From JAFGVL01 sp963663245 (GTDB taxonomy: Bacteria > Bacteroidota > Bacteroidia > Bacteroidales > Paludibacteraceae): a stretch of 64,000 nucleotides of DNA. Positions 7,909-17,047 of the stretch are shown one piece after another (within the stretch, counting starts at the first letter, position 1; each line of letters starts with the position of its first letter). Both the position numbers and the translations under genes were made by a program. The DNA is taken from assembly GCA_963663245.1 (NCBI GenBank), contig OY760143.1, forward strand, positions 1,550,001-1,614,000, written 5' to 3'. The notes beneath the pieces are model-generated. The model was not told the origin of the DNA. It saw nothing but the letters and a program-made list of their open reading frames with translations, and did no database searches.

Positions 7909-8616
7909 TCATTGAATCTTATGGTTACTAAACTTTGGAACTATAATAGAAGTATTCTTTTTCAAACAGCATTGTAAATCATCTGAAAACCCATTGTTAT
8001 TTAAATAACAATAGTGCTTGCAGCCATCATTTAAAGCTTTATGTAAATCACTTTTATTGTTTGAATCATAGATATTTAGATGTGCAAAGGCAGCATCGCT
8101 AAGTTCTGTTTTTGGAGCATATTTCATCAGTAAGGAAATTATATTCCCAGAACACATTGCATCATCTAACGAGAAGTTATTTTTAGTGCCAGCACACACC
8201 AAACAGACATCTTTATCTTGTTGTAAGATATAAGTACATACAGCTTCTAAGTTCAGAAAGCTGGCAATAATTAACTCATGCGCATTAGAGCTGTTATTTA
8301 TAGCTCTTGTTCCATTTGTAGTAGTTAGAATAATAGTTTTATCCTTTACAATTTCTGAAACATATTCAAGAGGAGAGTTGCCTAAATCGAAACCATCAAT
8401 TTTAAAACCATCTCTTTCTCCTGCCAATAGGGTGTTTTTAGATTTTAGTTGAACAGCTTCCTCTATGGAGGATACAGGAATAAATGCTTTAGCACCATTC
8501 ATTAATCCGGTGCAAATAACCGAGGTTGCTCGCAATACATCAATTACGACTACGAGCTTACCAGCCGTTTGTTCTGGCATAATATGCCCTGCAGATATAG
8601 CTACATCAACTAGCAT
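7909..8616 (-). CDS. comB: Probable 2-phosphosulfolactate phosphatase (ComB family)
   Basis: The 235-residue protein has the ComB landmarks: VVIDVLRATSVI near residue 25, LLAGERDGFKIDGFDLGNSP near 60-80, TTTNGTRAI near 98, and LVCAGTKNNFSLDDAMCSG near 140. The family removes phosphate from 2-phospho-3-sulfolactate with Mg2+, a step of coenzyme M synthesis in methanogens. In bacteria the product sulfolactate may feed sulfonate or sulfonolipid metabolism, but nothing else here proves that. Its ATG directly abuts the rhlE stop codon, so it is probably cotranscribed with rhlE. The role is inferred from family only. Confidence 0.8.
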   Translation of the reverse strand: MLVDVAISAGHIMPEQTAGKLVVVIDVLRATSVICTGLMNGAKAFIPVSSIEEAVQLKSKNTLLAGERDGFKIDGFDLGNSPLEYVSEIVKDKTIILTTTNGTRAINNSSNAHELIIASFLNLEAVCTYILQQDKDVCLVCAGTKNNFSLDDAMCSGNIISLLMKYAPKTELSDAAFAHLNIYDSNNKSDLHKALNDGCKHYCYLNNNGFSDDLQCCLKKNTSIIVPKFSNHKIQ

Positions 8617-9891
8617 TTAATACCTTCTGCTTTTCTTAGGTTTATTAGCGCTTCCGGACTGATTTCTAGGTCGCTCACCAGACTTTGGTTTATTCTGTTG
8701 CTTGTTCTTATTTCTTGGTGGACGTGGTTGTTTTGGTGCAATTACAGCATCGTGGTCCATTAAAGGAAACGGATGCTCATTATCTACCCATATATTTTTA
8801 GATATCAGTTTTTGAATATCCTTTAAATATGGTTTTTCAGTAGCGTCACAGAATGAATAGGCAGTACCATCGGCACCTGCTCTTCCTGTACGACCAATAC
8901 GATGTACATATGTTTCAGGAATATTGGGTAATTCATAATTGATAACAAATTGTAAATCATCTACATCAATTCCACGAGCAGCAATATCTGTGGCAACTAA
9001 TACACGTGTGGTTTTATCTTTAAAATTGTTTAAAGCTCTCTGACGGGCATTTTGTGCCTTATTGCCGTGTATAGCCTCGGCTTTAATCTTTTTCTTATTT
9101 AAAAAGCGTGCAACTTTATCTGCTCCATATTTGGTTCTTGTAAATACAAGTGCTGTTTTTATAGACTCATCTTGTAAGATATGTGCTAACAATGGTGATT
9201 TATTTCCCTTATCTACAAAAAAGATAGATTGAGTAATCGTATCAGCAGTGGAGGATACAGGCGTAACTTCTACTTTTTTAGGCTGATGTAATATAGTGTT
9301 CGATAATTTCACAATTTCTGGTGGCATAGTAGCCGAAAAAAACAAAGTCTGCTTTTTTGGTGGCAGTACTGCCAATAGCTTTCTTACATCGTGTATAAAG
9401 CCCATATCAAGCATACGGTCTGCTTCATCCAACACAAATATTTCAATATCTTTTAGGTTAAAAATACGCTGATTCATTAAATCAAGTAATCTACCTGGGG
9501 TTGCAATTAAAATATCTATACCATTTTTAATGGCTCTAACTTGTGATGATTGCGGAACGCCACCAAAAATCACAGTGCTTTGTAGGTTAGTATGTCTACC
9601 GTAGCACTGAAAACTTTCACCAATTTGTATGGCTAGTTCACGTGTTGGTGTTACTATAAGGCTTCTAATCTTACGATTACGGCCGAAAGATTCTTGTTTT
9701 GAAAGGAGTTGAATAATTGGCATTGCAAAAGCAGCTGTTTTACCAGTACCTGTTTGAGCGCATCCGAGTAAATCTCTGCCTTCTAGCGCAATAGGAATTG
9801 CTTCTGCTTGAACAGGCGTAGGAGTAGTGTAACCTTCTTCCTTAATAGCTGTAAGGATAGGTTGAATTAAATTCAGGGAATCAAATGTCAT
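8617..9891 (-). CDS. rhlE: DEAD-box RNA helicase, RhlE type
   Basis: An ATP-dependent RNA helicase for rRNA or mRNA remodelling. In order: the Q motif (YTTPTPVQAEAIP), Walker A CAQTGTGKTAAFAMP (about 42-56), PTRELA, DEAD in FVLDEADRMLDMGF (about 152-165), SATMP, and HRIGRTGRAG (about 330-340). The 424-residue chain ends in a basic tail (PRPPRNKNKQQ to KKSRRY) typical of RhlE in Bacteroidota, which binds RNA nonspecifically. A -7 box lies at 9967-9974. Confidence 0.92.
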   Translation of the reverse strand: MTFDSLNLIQPILTAIKEEGYTTPTPVQAEAIPIALEGRDLLGCAQTGTGKTAAFAMPIIQLLSKQESFGRNRKIRSLIVTPTRELAIQIGESFQCYGRHTNLQSTVIFGGVPQSSQVRAIKNGIDILIATPGRLLDLMNQRIFNLKDIEIFVLDEADRMLDMGFIHDVRKLLAVLPPKKQTLFFSATMPPEIVKLSNTILHQPKKVEVTPVSSTADTITQSIFFVDKGNKSPLLAHILQDESIKTALVFTRTKYGADKVARFLNKKKIKAEAIHGNKAQNARQRALNNFKDKTTRVLVATDIAARGIDVDDLQFVINYELPNIPETYVHRIGRTGRAGADGTAYSFCDATEKPYLKDIQKLISKNIWVDNEHPFPLMDHDAVIAPKQPRPPRNKNKQQNKPKSGERPRNQSGSANKPKKSRRY

Positions 9892-9966
9892 TTTATAATT
9901 TTTAGACAGAAGGTCTTGTCTTTATATATGGAAAGATACAATGAAAATTCTGTAGTGTTAAAGCCA

Positions 9967-9974
9967 CAAAGGTA
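9967..9974 (-). promoter_or_regulatory. -7 box of rhlE-comB
   Basis: TACCTTTG on the minus strand matches TAnnTTTG and leaves a leader of about 70 bases before rhlE. I see no TTTG at the -33 spacing. Confidence 0.5.
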
Positions 9975-10015
9975 GCATTAATAATTGATTTAAATGAATA
10001 CTAAAGCCCATAAGA

Positions 10016-10048
10016 AAGAAGCTTCATAACTTATATATGAAGCTTCTT
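10016..10048 (-). terminator. Terminator of the glycosyltransferase operon
   Basis: Perfect 13-base-pair stem (10016-10028 with 10036-10048), 7-base loop, then TCTTTCTT on the minus strand. It lies 17 bases beyond the glycosyltransferase stop codon. Confidence 0.75.
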
Positions 10049-10064
10049 GAAAAAATCCACTTAT

Positions 10065-11474
10065 TTATTCCTCATTAAATCCTTTCCTTTCATGATCTCC
10101 CCATGATTTATTTCCTAATATATATGAAATATTTCCACTAATAGAATTAAAAACATTTATGAAATGATAGGATAGGGGCTCAATAAAAGCTATTGCTATT
10201 AATTTCAAAATATGTCTTACCTTATTATATTTATGAAAGGTAAGTTCTTCGTAAAGAATAGCATAAGCCGAAAAAGCGACAGCAAATAAATACACAAAGG
10301 CAAATAAAAACAAGAAAAATGGCCAATTAACAGCTCCAATAATAATTAGGTAAATCATATAGCAAATTCCTATTACCTCAATTATGGGTGCTAGCCACTC
10401 AAAGAAAAACCAAAATGGATACCCCAATAAACCTAACGCACCAAATTTTGGATTGAAAAATAAGCCTCTATGTATTCTTAAACTATCTATTAAACCGCGT
10501 GTCCATCTATTACGTTGGCGGCTAAGGGTTTTTAGGTTAGAAGGTACTTCTGTCCAACATAAAGGGTCTGGAAGGTATTCTACACGATGTTTTTTCTTGT
10601 GTTCAAACATATACTTGCGCATACGCACCACCAATTCCATATCTTCACCGACAGTTTTATTATTGTAGCCTCCACATTTAATGGCTATTCTTTTATCAAA
10701 AAGGCCTAGTGCTCCTGATATAAGTAAAAGACCATTCATTTTGCTCCATGCAATTCTGCCCATTAAAAAAGAACGTGTATATTCAACTGCTTGAAAACGA
10801 GCTAAAATATTTTTCGGAACCTCTACCTTAACAATTTGTCCATTTTCAATAGTGCATGAATTAGCTATACGCACAGCACCACCAACTGCTATAACTCTTT
10901 CTTCTTCGCTTTCTAGAAATGGTTTAGCCATTTTTAGTAAAGCATCTGGCTCAATAATAGAATCTACATCAATTGCCACAAATAAATCATTTTGAGCAAT
11001 ATTTAATCCCGCATTTAAAGAATCAGCTTTTCCACCATTCTTTTTATCTAGAACAGTTAAAAACTGATATGCTTTATTCTTAGACTGGTATACAGCAAGT
11101 ATTTCATTGGTTTTTATCTTATGGTCAATAGCATAGTCCACCTTAACTAGCTTAAACTCTTTTATAACTTTCTTCAGAGAGTCATCATTGCTTCCATCAT
11201 TAATAATAATAACCTCGTAATTATTGTAATGAGTAGACAGTAATGCTTTTATATTGTCTACTATTGTCTTACTTTCGTTATAGGCAGGAGCAATTATAGA
11301 AATACTCGGAGCATTTGGTGATGATAGTATCACATTATAATCAACAGATTTGTTAGCTCTTTTATAAAAAATAAGTTGGTAAGCAGATATTACTCCTAAG
11401 GATAAATACGACAAACAAATAACAACTGTAAATGCTAGTATAAAGTAGGTTAATATAAAATTTAGTACTTCCAT
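10065..11474 (-). CDS. Membrane processive glycosyltransferase, GT2 family
   Basis: The 469-residue enzyme resembles PgaC/IcaA-type synthases that polymerise a sugar from a nucleotide donor while extruding it. It has an N-terminal membrane helix, the IIAPAYNES start of the GT2 fold, the metal-binding VDVDSII motif (first D-x-D), VGEDMELVVRM with the acceptor acid, and the processivity motif RQRNRWTRG (Q-x2-RW). Three or four membrane helices follow (about 345-460). I chose the ATG at 11474; a TTG upstream would overlap the previous gene. It is the last gene of the YaiO/receiver/HEAT operon, so the polymer is probably exported through that barrel. The sugar is unknown; poly-N-acetylglucosamine is only one possibility. 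Confidence 0.88.
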   Translation of the reverse strand: MEVLNFILTYFILAFTVVICLSYLSLGVISAYQLIFYKRANKSVDYNVILSSPNAPSISIIAPAYNESKTIVDNIKALLSTHYNNYEVIIINDGSNDDSLKKVIKEFKLVKVDYAIDHKIKTNEILAVYQSKNKAYQFLTVLDKKNGGKADSLNAGLNIAQNDLFVAIDVDSIIEPDALLKMAKPFLESEEERVIAVGGAVRIANSCTIENGQIVKVEVPKNILARFQAVEYTRSFLMGRIAWSKMNGLLLISGALGLFDKRIAIKCGGYNNKTVGEDMELVVRMRKYMFEHKKKHRVEYLPDPLCWTEVPSNLKTLSRQRNRWTRGLIDSLRIHRGLFFNPKFGALGLLGYPFWFFFEWLAPIIEVIGICYMIYLIIIGAVNWPFFLFLFAFVYLFAVAFSAYAILYEELTFHKYNKVRHILKLIAIAFIEPLSYHFINVFNSISGNISYILGNKSWGDHERKGFNEE

Positions 11475-11481
11475 AATAATA

Positions 11482-12699
11482 TTATTTATTGGCAATATGT
11501 TTTAAAATTTGATCAATATCAGGAGTTACAGTTACTTTTTCAAGCACTTTGCTTCTAGATGTTTTGTTCAAACTTTTCAAGATTGCCATATTAATGAAAA
11601 ACTTTTTATTAGGTAACAGAGAGCTTAAAAACGCAAGACTTTCTTCTGTATTGATATTAGCAAGTACATCAATAATATCTAGTTTAATATGTGTTCGCTG
11701 TTTTTTATAACAATCAATTAAAATTGGGGTTGCATCTTTGATTCCCAAGTCTTTAATAGTATGTAACACTTGATGACGAATACTATTATTTCTATGTGTT
11801 AATAGGCGCAAAAGCTTATCTCTTGCATTATCTTGAGCAAAAGCTTCCATCATACATAGACTAAAAATCACAACAGATTTGTTTTGAGACAAAATAAATT
11901 TTGAAAAATTTGGTGCAGGTATTGACTCCCTTACCATAAGGTGATGTAAGTTAAACTGTTGCCACTTAGAAATAGGCTTGCGAATAGTATGTAGCCAATC
12001 AAATGAATGAGTAAAATCAAGCTCTAGAAGAGCCAATTGAGCTGCGTCACGCACATTGCTATTATTTGAATTTATATTTTTCTTTACTTTGTCAATAACG
12101 GTTATAACATTCATTACAGCTGCAACATGAAGGTATTTTACCTTCTCATCCCAAAGAAAGGAACTGATTTTTTTACTAGTAAACACATCTAGTTTTAATT
12201 GGTAAAATAGTTTCTTAGCTGCCTTAGACTTATTTCCAATAAAGGACTTGTGAATAGTAATTATTTGATCTACAAGGAGATTTTTTTTACTTTTCTTTAG
12301 CTTGTCAATCAGTGATTTGTCTTCTGAATATAAATATTCAATAATAAGATTTTGCACCTTATTTTTTTGATGCTTCAGCACAATAGCTTGTTTTAACTTT
12401 TGTGCTCTTCTTACAATAAGTAGTAAAAATAGTATTACAATACTTAATAAGGATATAGTAATAAAAAATAAAATAAAAGGCATACTATAATAAATTATAG
12501 TATTTTGTCTTGGGCTATCACCTTGTAAATAACTTAAGTATAGCTGATATGTTTCCTTGAATGTATTTAAAAAGGCATTCTCAGATACTTCATATCCATA
12601 TAAAAGCCAATTTCTAAATAGTATAGCTGCTATAATTACTATCGTAACAGTTATTATAAATGCTAATGATAATCGTATTTTTCTTCTTCGAGTATTCAT
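11482..12699 (-). CDS. Membrane-anchored HEAT-repeat protein
   Basis: The 405-residue protein has two membrane helices near the N-terminus (about 10-32 and 68-95) with about 35 residues between them, then a long basic helical region. From about residue 150 on it is a helical-repeat solenoid; clear HEAT-like units include RDKLLRLLTHRNNSIRHQVL and the following ATPILIDCYKK and ESLAFLSSLL helices. With two membrane passes and a positive-inside pattern the repeats should be cytoplasmic. It lies 11 bases after the receiver gene and 7 before the synthase, which suggests a scaffold linking the receiver domain to the synthase. That role is inferred from context. Confidence 0.72.
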   Translation of the reverse strand: MNTRRRKIRLSLAFIITVTIVIIAAILFRNWLLYGYEVSENAFLNTFKETYQLYLSYLQGDSPRQNTIIYYSMPFILFFITISLLSIVILFLLLIVRRAQKLKQAIVLKHQKNKVQNLIIEYLYSEDKSLIDKLKKSKKNLLVDQIITIHKSFIGNKSKAAKKLFYQLKLDVFTSKKISSFLWDEKVKYLHVAAVMNVITVIDKVKKNINSNNSNVRDAAQLALLELDFTHSFDWLHTIRKPISKWQQFNLHHLMVRESIPAPNFSKFILSQNKSVVIFSLCMMEAFAQDNARDKLLRLLTHRNNSIRHQVLHTIKDLGIKDATPILIDCYKKQRTHIKLDIIDVLANINTEESLAFLSSLLPNKKFFINMAILKSLNKTSRSKVLEKVTVTPDIDQILKHIANK

Positions 12700-12710
12700 T
12701 TTTACATTTT

Positions 12711-13073
12711 TTAGTTAGAGTATACGTCTAAACGTTTTATCCTATTTACTATTCGTTCTGGGTCAAAAGGTTTAGAGATAAAGTCTCTTGCTCCTAATCT
12801 ATATATTTGTTCAATCATATTTTCTTCAGAGATATCAGAATATACTAAGACTGAAGTCTTTGGTGATTCTTCTATGATTAAAGAGATATACTCTAATCCA
12901 TTTACTAGAGGTAGCAGTAAATCTGTAATTACTACATCAGGTTGATGTGTGCGTACCATTTGCATTCCCACATACCCATCATTTGCTGTTATAATTTCAA
13001 ATCCATGTCTTGTTAGCTCTTTGCTTAATAGCTTTAGGATTATAGCTTCATTATCACACAGTAATATTTTCAT
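12711..13073 (-). CDS. Single-domain response regulator (CheY-like)
   Basis: A 120-residue receiver domain with nothing attached. The acidic pocket is Asp7 and Glu9, the phospho-acceptor is Asp51 (VVITDLLLP), the switch Ser is in VLVYSDIS (Ser79) and the conserved Lys is Lys101 (DFISKPFDP). With no output domain it must act by protein contact. It is the second gene of the four-gene operon, next to the HEAT solenoid, and no histidine kinase is in the window. I infer that it gates polysaccharide synthesis after phosphorylation by a kinase encoded elsewhere. Confidence 0.93.
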   Translation of the reverse strand: MKILLCDNEAIILKLLSKELTRHGFEIITANDGYVGMQMVRTHQPDVVITDLLLPLVNGLEYISLIIEESPKTSVLVYSDISEENMIEQIYRLGARDFISKPFDPERIVNRIKRLDVYSN

Positions 13074-13085
13074 GTTCGTTCATTT

Positions 13086-14327
13086 TTAAAATAAATAAGA
13101 AAACTTCATATCTAATGAAAATACATGTCTGTACCTATCAGTACGCCACTCTTCATTCTCATAAATTAGGTTTAGTGTCGCAATCCAACGCTTTGAAAAC
13201 AAGGTGTTAAACTCTAAGCGAGCACCAGTCGAATTAAGGAAGTAGTTATTGGCTGGATCAATAACATTTGCTCTGTCATCAGGATTTATACCCGTTTTTA
13301 CTTGAACGCCTATATAGTTGTATTTTGAACAATATCTGCGAATAGTTATAAGTCCACTTACAGATGCTTTATCATTTTTAGGCGTAACAAACGTTCGTCC
13401 GTTAAACCACCAATTTCCCAGATATTTCCCATACGAAGCAGTGTAAATCAGAACTTCTTTAGGCAGAAAAACTAAATAACGTCCTCCTAAAGATACTTCA
13501 TTCCCTTTGCCAAATGATTGATACCATTCTAATCCAAAACGATAATCTGGAAATATACGCGCTTCTGAAAATCCAGCATTTAAATAAACATAGCTACGTT
13601 TAATGAGCTTTAAGTAAGCATCTGATTCGATTTGTATTCCTTCAATATTAAAACGATTTCCGTAATTAATTCTTCCTATTATTGTACCTTTTTCTAATTT
13701 TCTTGAATAAGCTAAATAAGCAAGGTGAGTAGGGGGTATCATATTATTTTCATAAAAATCATATGAATAACTTAAAGTGACTTTGTTCTTACTCCTATCT
13801 AAAAAGATTAGTTGATCTAGTTTTAAAGCTTCCTTGTGTGCTGAGTCAACTTGAAGAATTTCATCTACTAAAGATTGAGCATTATCATAATCATTTAACT
13901 TTCTAAGGCTAGTAGCCTTTTTTAGTTTAAATATAGTATTGTTTGGATAATGTAGTAAAGCGCTATCGCATTGATTGATGCATCCATAATAATCCTTAGT
14001 CCATAAATACCAATTAATAGATGATGATAAGGCGTCATAATAATTATTGCGTTTTTCCAACACATAATCTAAATGTGGTTTTGCCTCTGAGTACTTTTTA
14101 TTCCACATTAGATTATTGGCTAATAATACTCGAATATCATAGTTGTTGGGATTATACTCTAGTATATTAGCACATAGTTCTTTAGCTAATGTATCTTTAC
14201 CCTCATTAAATAAATACTTAGCTTGTTTATACAAAGAATCAGAATCAATTTTTTGTTGTGATAATAATATTTCTGGTAAAAAAATTAGCAGAAAAAGAGC
14301 TTTTATATATAGTGTTTTAGTTTTCAT
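13086..14327 (-). CDS. TPR plus YaiO-type outer-membrane beta-barrel protein
   Basis: The chosen start gives 413 residues beginning MKTKTLYIKALFLLIFLPEILLS, a Sec signal peptide; a longer TTG-started frame to 14411 adds 28 unlikely residues. Residues about 25-185 are TPR-like (LYKQAKYLFNEGKDTLAKEL, YDNAQSLVDEILQVD). From about 195 to the end alternating strands form a barrel of the YaiO family, ending in the outer-membrane-type SLDMKFSYLF. YaiO-type proteins are linked to exopolysaccharide loci, and a TPR-plus-barrel design recalls PgaA. It is the first gene of the operon and is the presumed export pore. Confidence 0.8.
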   Translation of the reverse strand: MKTKTLYIKALFLLIFLPEILLSQQKIDSDSLYKQAKYLFNEGKDTLAKELCANILEYNPNNYDIRVLLANNLMWNKKYSEAKPHLDYVLEKRNNYYDALSSSINWYLWTKDYYGCINQCDSALLHYPNNTIFKLKKATSLRKLNDYDNAQSLVDEILQVDSAHKEALKLDQLIFLDRSKNKVTLSYSYDFYENNMIPPTHLAYLAYSRKLEKGTIIGRINYGNRFNIEGIQIESDAYLKLIKRSYVYLNAGFSEARIFPDYRFGLEWYQSFGKGNEVSLGGRYLVFLPKEVLIYTASYGKYLGNWWFNGRTFVTPKNDKASVSGLITIRRYCSKYNYIGVQVKTGINPDDRANVIDPANNYFLNSTGARLEFNTLFSKRWIATLNLIYENEEWRTDRYRHVFSLDMKFSYLF

Positions 14328-14480
14328 ATGTGTCTCTTTTATAGACTCATTAATTAAGTAACGTAATACCAAATTTAATAAATAATATTTACTAATCACT
14401 ATAAAAAACAAAATATCTTTTGTAGATATTAATAATTTAAGTATTATTGTACTTATATTATTAATATAAATGGGATTGTT

Positions 14481-14927
14481 ATGGAAGAACTAAAATTTAA
14501 GTCTATAGAAGAGATATTACAGTATGCTATTAATGAAGAATCTGAGGCTGGTATATTTTACGGCGAACAAGCAAAGCAAACTACCAATTTAGAATTAAAA
14601 AAAGTCTGGGAACAGTTGTCTCATGATGAATTAAGGCATAAAGCTATACTATCAGCCCTATTAGAGAAAATGGAGAATGGAGAAGAGCTTATTACTTATT
14701 CAAATGAAGACGTAAAAGACTATATTCCTTTCAACCCTAAAGTAAAAGAATATAATGAAATGGAAATGGCTATAATAACAGCAATACAAAATGAGAATAA
14801 TGCTTATTTTATGTATAAACACTTATCAGAAAAAGTAGCTAACACCAATCATAGTAATATTCTACTAACCTTAGCAAACGAAGAATTAAAACATAAACAA
14901 AGTTTAATGTATGAGCTTGGATCATAA
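14481..14927 (+). CDS. Ferritin-like diiron protein (rubrerythrin-type)
   Basis: The 148-residue four-helix protein has paired E-x2-H style metal ligands: EESEAGIFYGEQ near residue 19, DELRHK near 49-54, ENNAYFMYKHL near 104, and NEELKHK near 138. This is the erythrin/VIT1-like diiron core without a rubredoxin domain. Such proteins reduce hydrogen peroxide or store iron in anaerobes. It is divergent from the polysaccharide operon, has its own terminator, and faces the sulfur-redox genes, which fits an oxidative-stress neighbourhood. The electron donor is not identifiable. Confidence 0.8.
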   Translation: MEELKFKSIEEILQYAINEESEAGIFYGEQAKQTTNLELKKVWEQLSHDELRHKAILSALLEKMENGEELITYSNEDVKDYIPFNPKVKEYNEMEMAIITAIQNENNAYFMYKHLSEKVANTNHSNILLTLANEELKHKQSLMYELGS

Positions 14928-14967
14928 AAAAAGTCCTCAATTTCATTTAGATTGAGGGCTTTTTTAT
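14926..14967 (+). terminator. Terminator of the ferritin-like gene
   Basis: A 15-base-pair stem (14927-14941 with 14951-14965, one wobble) with A and T arms. It is near-symmetric and may also serve the convergent small membrane gene. Confidence 0.85.
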
Positions 14968-14976
14968 GAGAAGCGA

Positions 14977-15159
14977 TTATGCTCCCAATACTTTCATTGC
15001 TTCATAAATTAGAAATGCTGGCCAAACTAGTGCTTTTAAGAATCCTAGCACACCCAACCAAAAGGAGCTAGCCATACTGATATAATAAACTGCTGCACCG
15101 ATAAAACCTAGTCCATAAACAGCTCCAACAGCTGGAGCACATTGATTTTTATTTTCCAT
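14977..15159 (-). CDS. Small two-helix membrane protein
   Basis: A 60-residue protein starting MENKNQCAPAVGAVYGLGFIG. It has two hydrophobic segments (about 11-30 and 34-56) and one Cys near the start. Similar tiny proteins occur in anaerobes, but I know no assigned function. It lies 69 bases downstream of the CoA-disulfide-reductase fusion gene on the same strand and may be cotranscribed with it. Confidence 0.7.
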   Translation of the reverse strand: MENKNQCAPAVGAVYGLGFIGAAVYYISMASSFWLGVLGFLKALVWPAFLIYEAMKVLGA

Positions 15160-15228
15160 AGTATAAAGTATTATGTGTTTTTACTCATACAAATATTGAA
15201 AATTATATTGAAATTCAATGTATTATTT

Positions 15229-16998
15229 TTATTTTTTTGATTCTTTACCGCATTCACTTACACGTACAGATTTACTGGGTACACCTTGATGAATAATATT
15301 ATCTTTTCCTATTGATAAATCATCATAAATATCTTCGTTACTTTGCTTCATAACAGATAGCTCATACGTTTTATAGCCACCACTTAAATTAAATACCTGT
15401 TCAAATCCGCTTTGCATTAATATTCGAGATGCAACATGTCCTCGTAGACCTACTGCACAGTAAATAATAATTTTTTTATTTTTTGGAATCTCATTTAAGT
15501 TCTCACGTAATTCATCAACAGGGATATGATAAGAACCTGGAATAGAGCCCATTTCTAGTTCTTCTTTGGTGCGTACATCTAATAAATAAATTTCCTTTTG
15601 AGAATCACTATTAATCTCGTTCCACTGAATAGGATTCATACGTTTTTGTAAAATATTCTCCGCAACATAACCAGCCATGTTTACTGGATCCTTAGCTGAA
15701 GAAAAAGGAGGAGCATAGGCATGCTCAATATCAATTAAATCGTAAATAGTGCCTTTTTGCTTAATGATAGTAGCCAGTAAATCAAGACGCTTATCTACAC
15801 CCACATATCCTATTACTTGTGCCCCTAATAATCGACCATCAATTGGAGAAAATACAATTTTAATAGTCAAGGGTATAGCACCTGGGTAATACCCGGCATT
15901 AGATCCAGAGTGTGTTATAGATTCTAGAAATGGAATACCTTCTTTCTTTAATGTTTTAGATGATACTCCAGAAGTAGCTACAGTAATATCAAATACTTTT
16001 GCAATAGCTGTCTGAATGGAGCCCTTATAGGCAATTTTATGTCCCAATACGATATTGTCAGCACAAATGCGCCCTTGACGATTGGCAGGACCTGCTAAAT
16101 AAGCAACCGTAGGCTTATTAGTAATTGGGTTCTCATATTCAATAGCATCACCAACAGCATATATATTCTTATCTGAAGTTTGTAAATAGTTATTTACTTT
16201 AATTCCTCCTGTTATACCAATATCTAAACCTGCTGCTTTGGCCAGTCTACTATCAGCACGAACTCCTATAGATAGAATAACTAAATCTACCGCTAATTTT
16301 CGTTGACTGTTTAAATGTACTGTAACACCATCTTCTTTTTCTTCAAAAGAAGATACACCATCACCTAAATAGAATTTTACATTCTTTGTTTTAAGATGTT
16401 GATGAACAATAGCTGCCATACTATAATCAATAGGAGGCATCACTTGGTCTAGAAGCTCAACGATAGTAACATCAATTCCTAAATGGTGTAGATTCTCGGC
16501 CATTTCTAATCCAATAAAACCAGCACCTACTACAACAGCTTTTTTAGGTTGATATTTATCAATATAATTTTTTATCTTATCTGTATCTGTAACGTTACGA
16601 AGCGTATAAATTCCCTTGCTATCTATTCCTTTAATAGGAGGGCGTACTGCTTCTGCCCCTGGAGACAATACAAGATTATCATAATTCTCAGTATACGTTT
16701 CCCCAGTATCAAGCTTTTTTATACTAATTATTTGTTCTTCTTTATCAATAGCAATCACCTCTGAATTTATACGCACATCTACATTAAATCGGGTTCCAAA
16801 ACTTTCAGGTGTTTGAAGAAAAAGCTCATCCCTTTCAGGTATTACTCCTCCAATATAATAAGGAAGTCCGCAATTAGCATAGGATATATAGGCTCCTTTT
16901 TCAAAAAGGATTATTTCTGCTTGTTCGTCTACTCGTCTAAGTCTTGCAGCTGTTGTAGCACCACCAGCAACACCGCCAATAATAAGATATTTACTCAT
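15229..16998 (-). CDS. CoA-disulfide reductase / rhodanese fusion
   Basis: The 589-residue FAD enzyme starts MSKYLIIGGVAGGATTAARLRR with the FAD-binding glycines; the frame's further 16 residues upstream begin at a TTG and are rejected. Cys43 in SYANCGLPYY is the single redox cysteine of the CoADR/NADH oxidase family. A second Rossmann motif (VVVGAGFIGLEMAENL, about 155) binds NAD(P)H. Residues about 470-565 are a rhodanese domain with active loop CAVGLR. Such fusions (CoADR-RHD) reduce CoA persulfides or polysulfide. A Cys (SECGK) also lies at the extreme C-terminus. It pairs with the paralogue at 17108. Confidence 0.9.
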   Translation of the reverse strand: MSKYLIIGGVAGGATTAARLRRVDEQAEIILFEKGAYISYANCGLPYYIGGVIPERDELFLQTPESFGTRFNVDVRINSEVIAIDKEEQIISIKKLDTGETYTENYDNLVLSPGAEAVRPPIKGIDSKGIYTLRNVTDTDKIKNYIDKYQPKKAVVVGAGFIGLEMAENLHHLGIDVTIVELLDQVMPPIDYSMAAIVHQHLKTKNVKFYLGDGVSSFEEKEDGVTVHLNSQRKLAVDLVILSIGVRADSRLAKAAGLDIGITGGIKVNNYLQTSDKNIYAVGDAIEYENPITNKPTVAYLAGPANRQGRICADNIVLGHKIAYKGSIQTAIAKVFDITVATSGVSSKTLKKEGIPFLESITHSGSNAGYYPGAIPLTIKIVFSPIDGRLLGAQVIGYVGVDKRLDLLATIIKQKGTIYDLIDIEHAYAPPFSSAKDPVNMAGYVAENILQKRMNPIQWNEINSDSQKEIYLLDVRTKEELEMGSIPGSYHIPVDELRENLNEIPKNKKIIIYCAVGLRGHVASRILMQSGFEQVFNLSGGYKTYELSVMKQSNEDIYDDLSIGKDNIIHQGVPSKSVRVSECGKESKK

Positions 16999-17047
16999 AA
17001 AAAATATTTTTAAAGTTGAATGTAAATATAATAAAAAAATAAACAAT

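Noticed and set aside
10384..10668. Plus-strand frame of 94 residues opposite the GT2 gene
   Set aside because: Shadow of the conserved glycosyltransferase coding sequence; no protein-like features.
11475..11495. Seven-residue N-terminal extension of the GT2 gene
   Set aside because: It begins with TTG (reverse of CAA at 11493-11495) and overlaps the HEAT gene; the ATG at 11474 is adequate.
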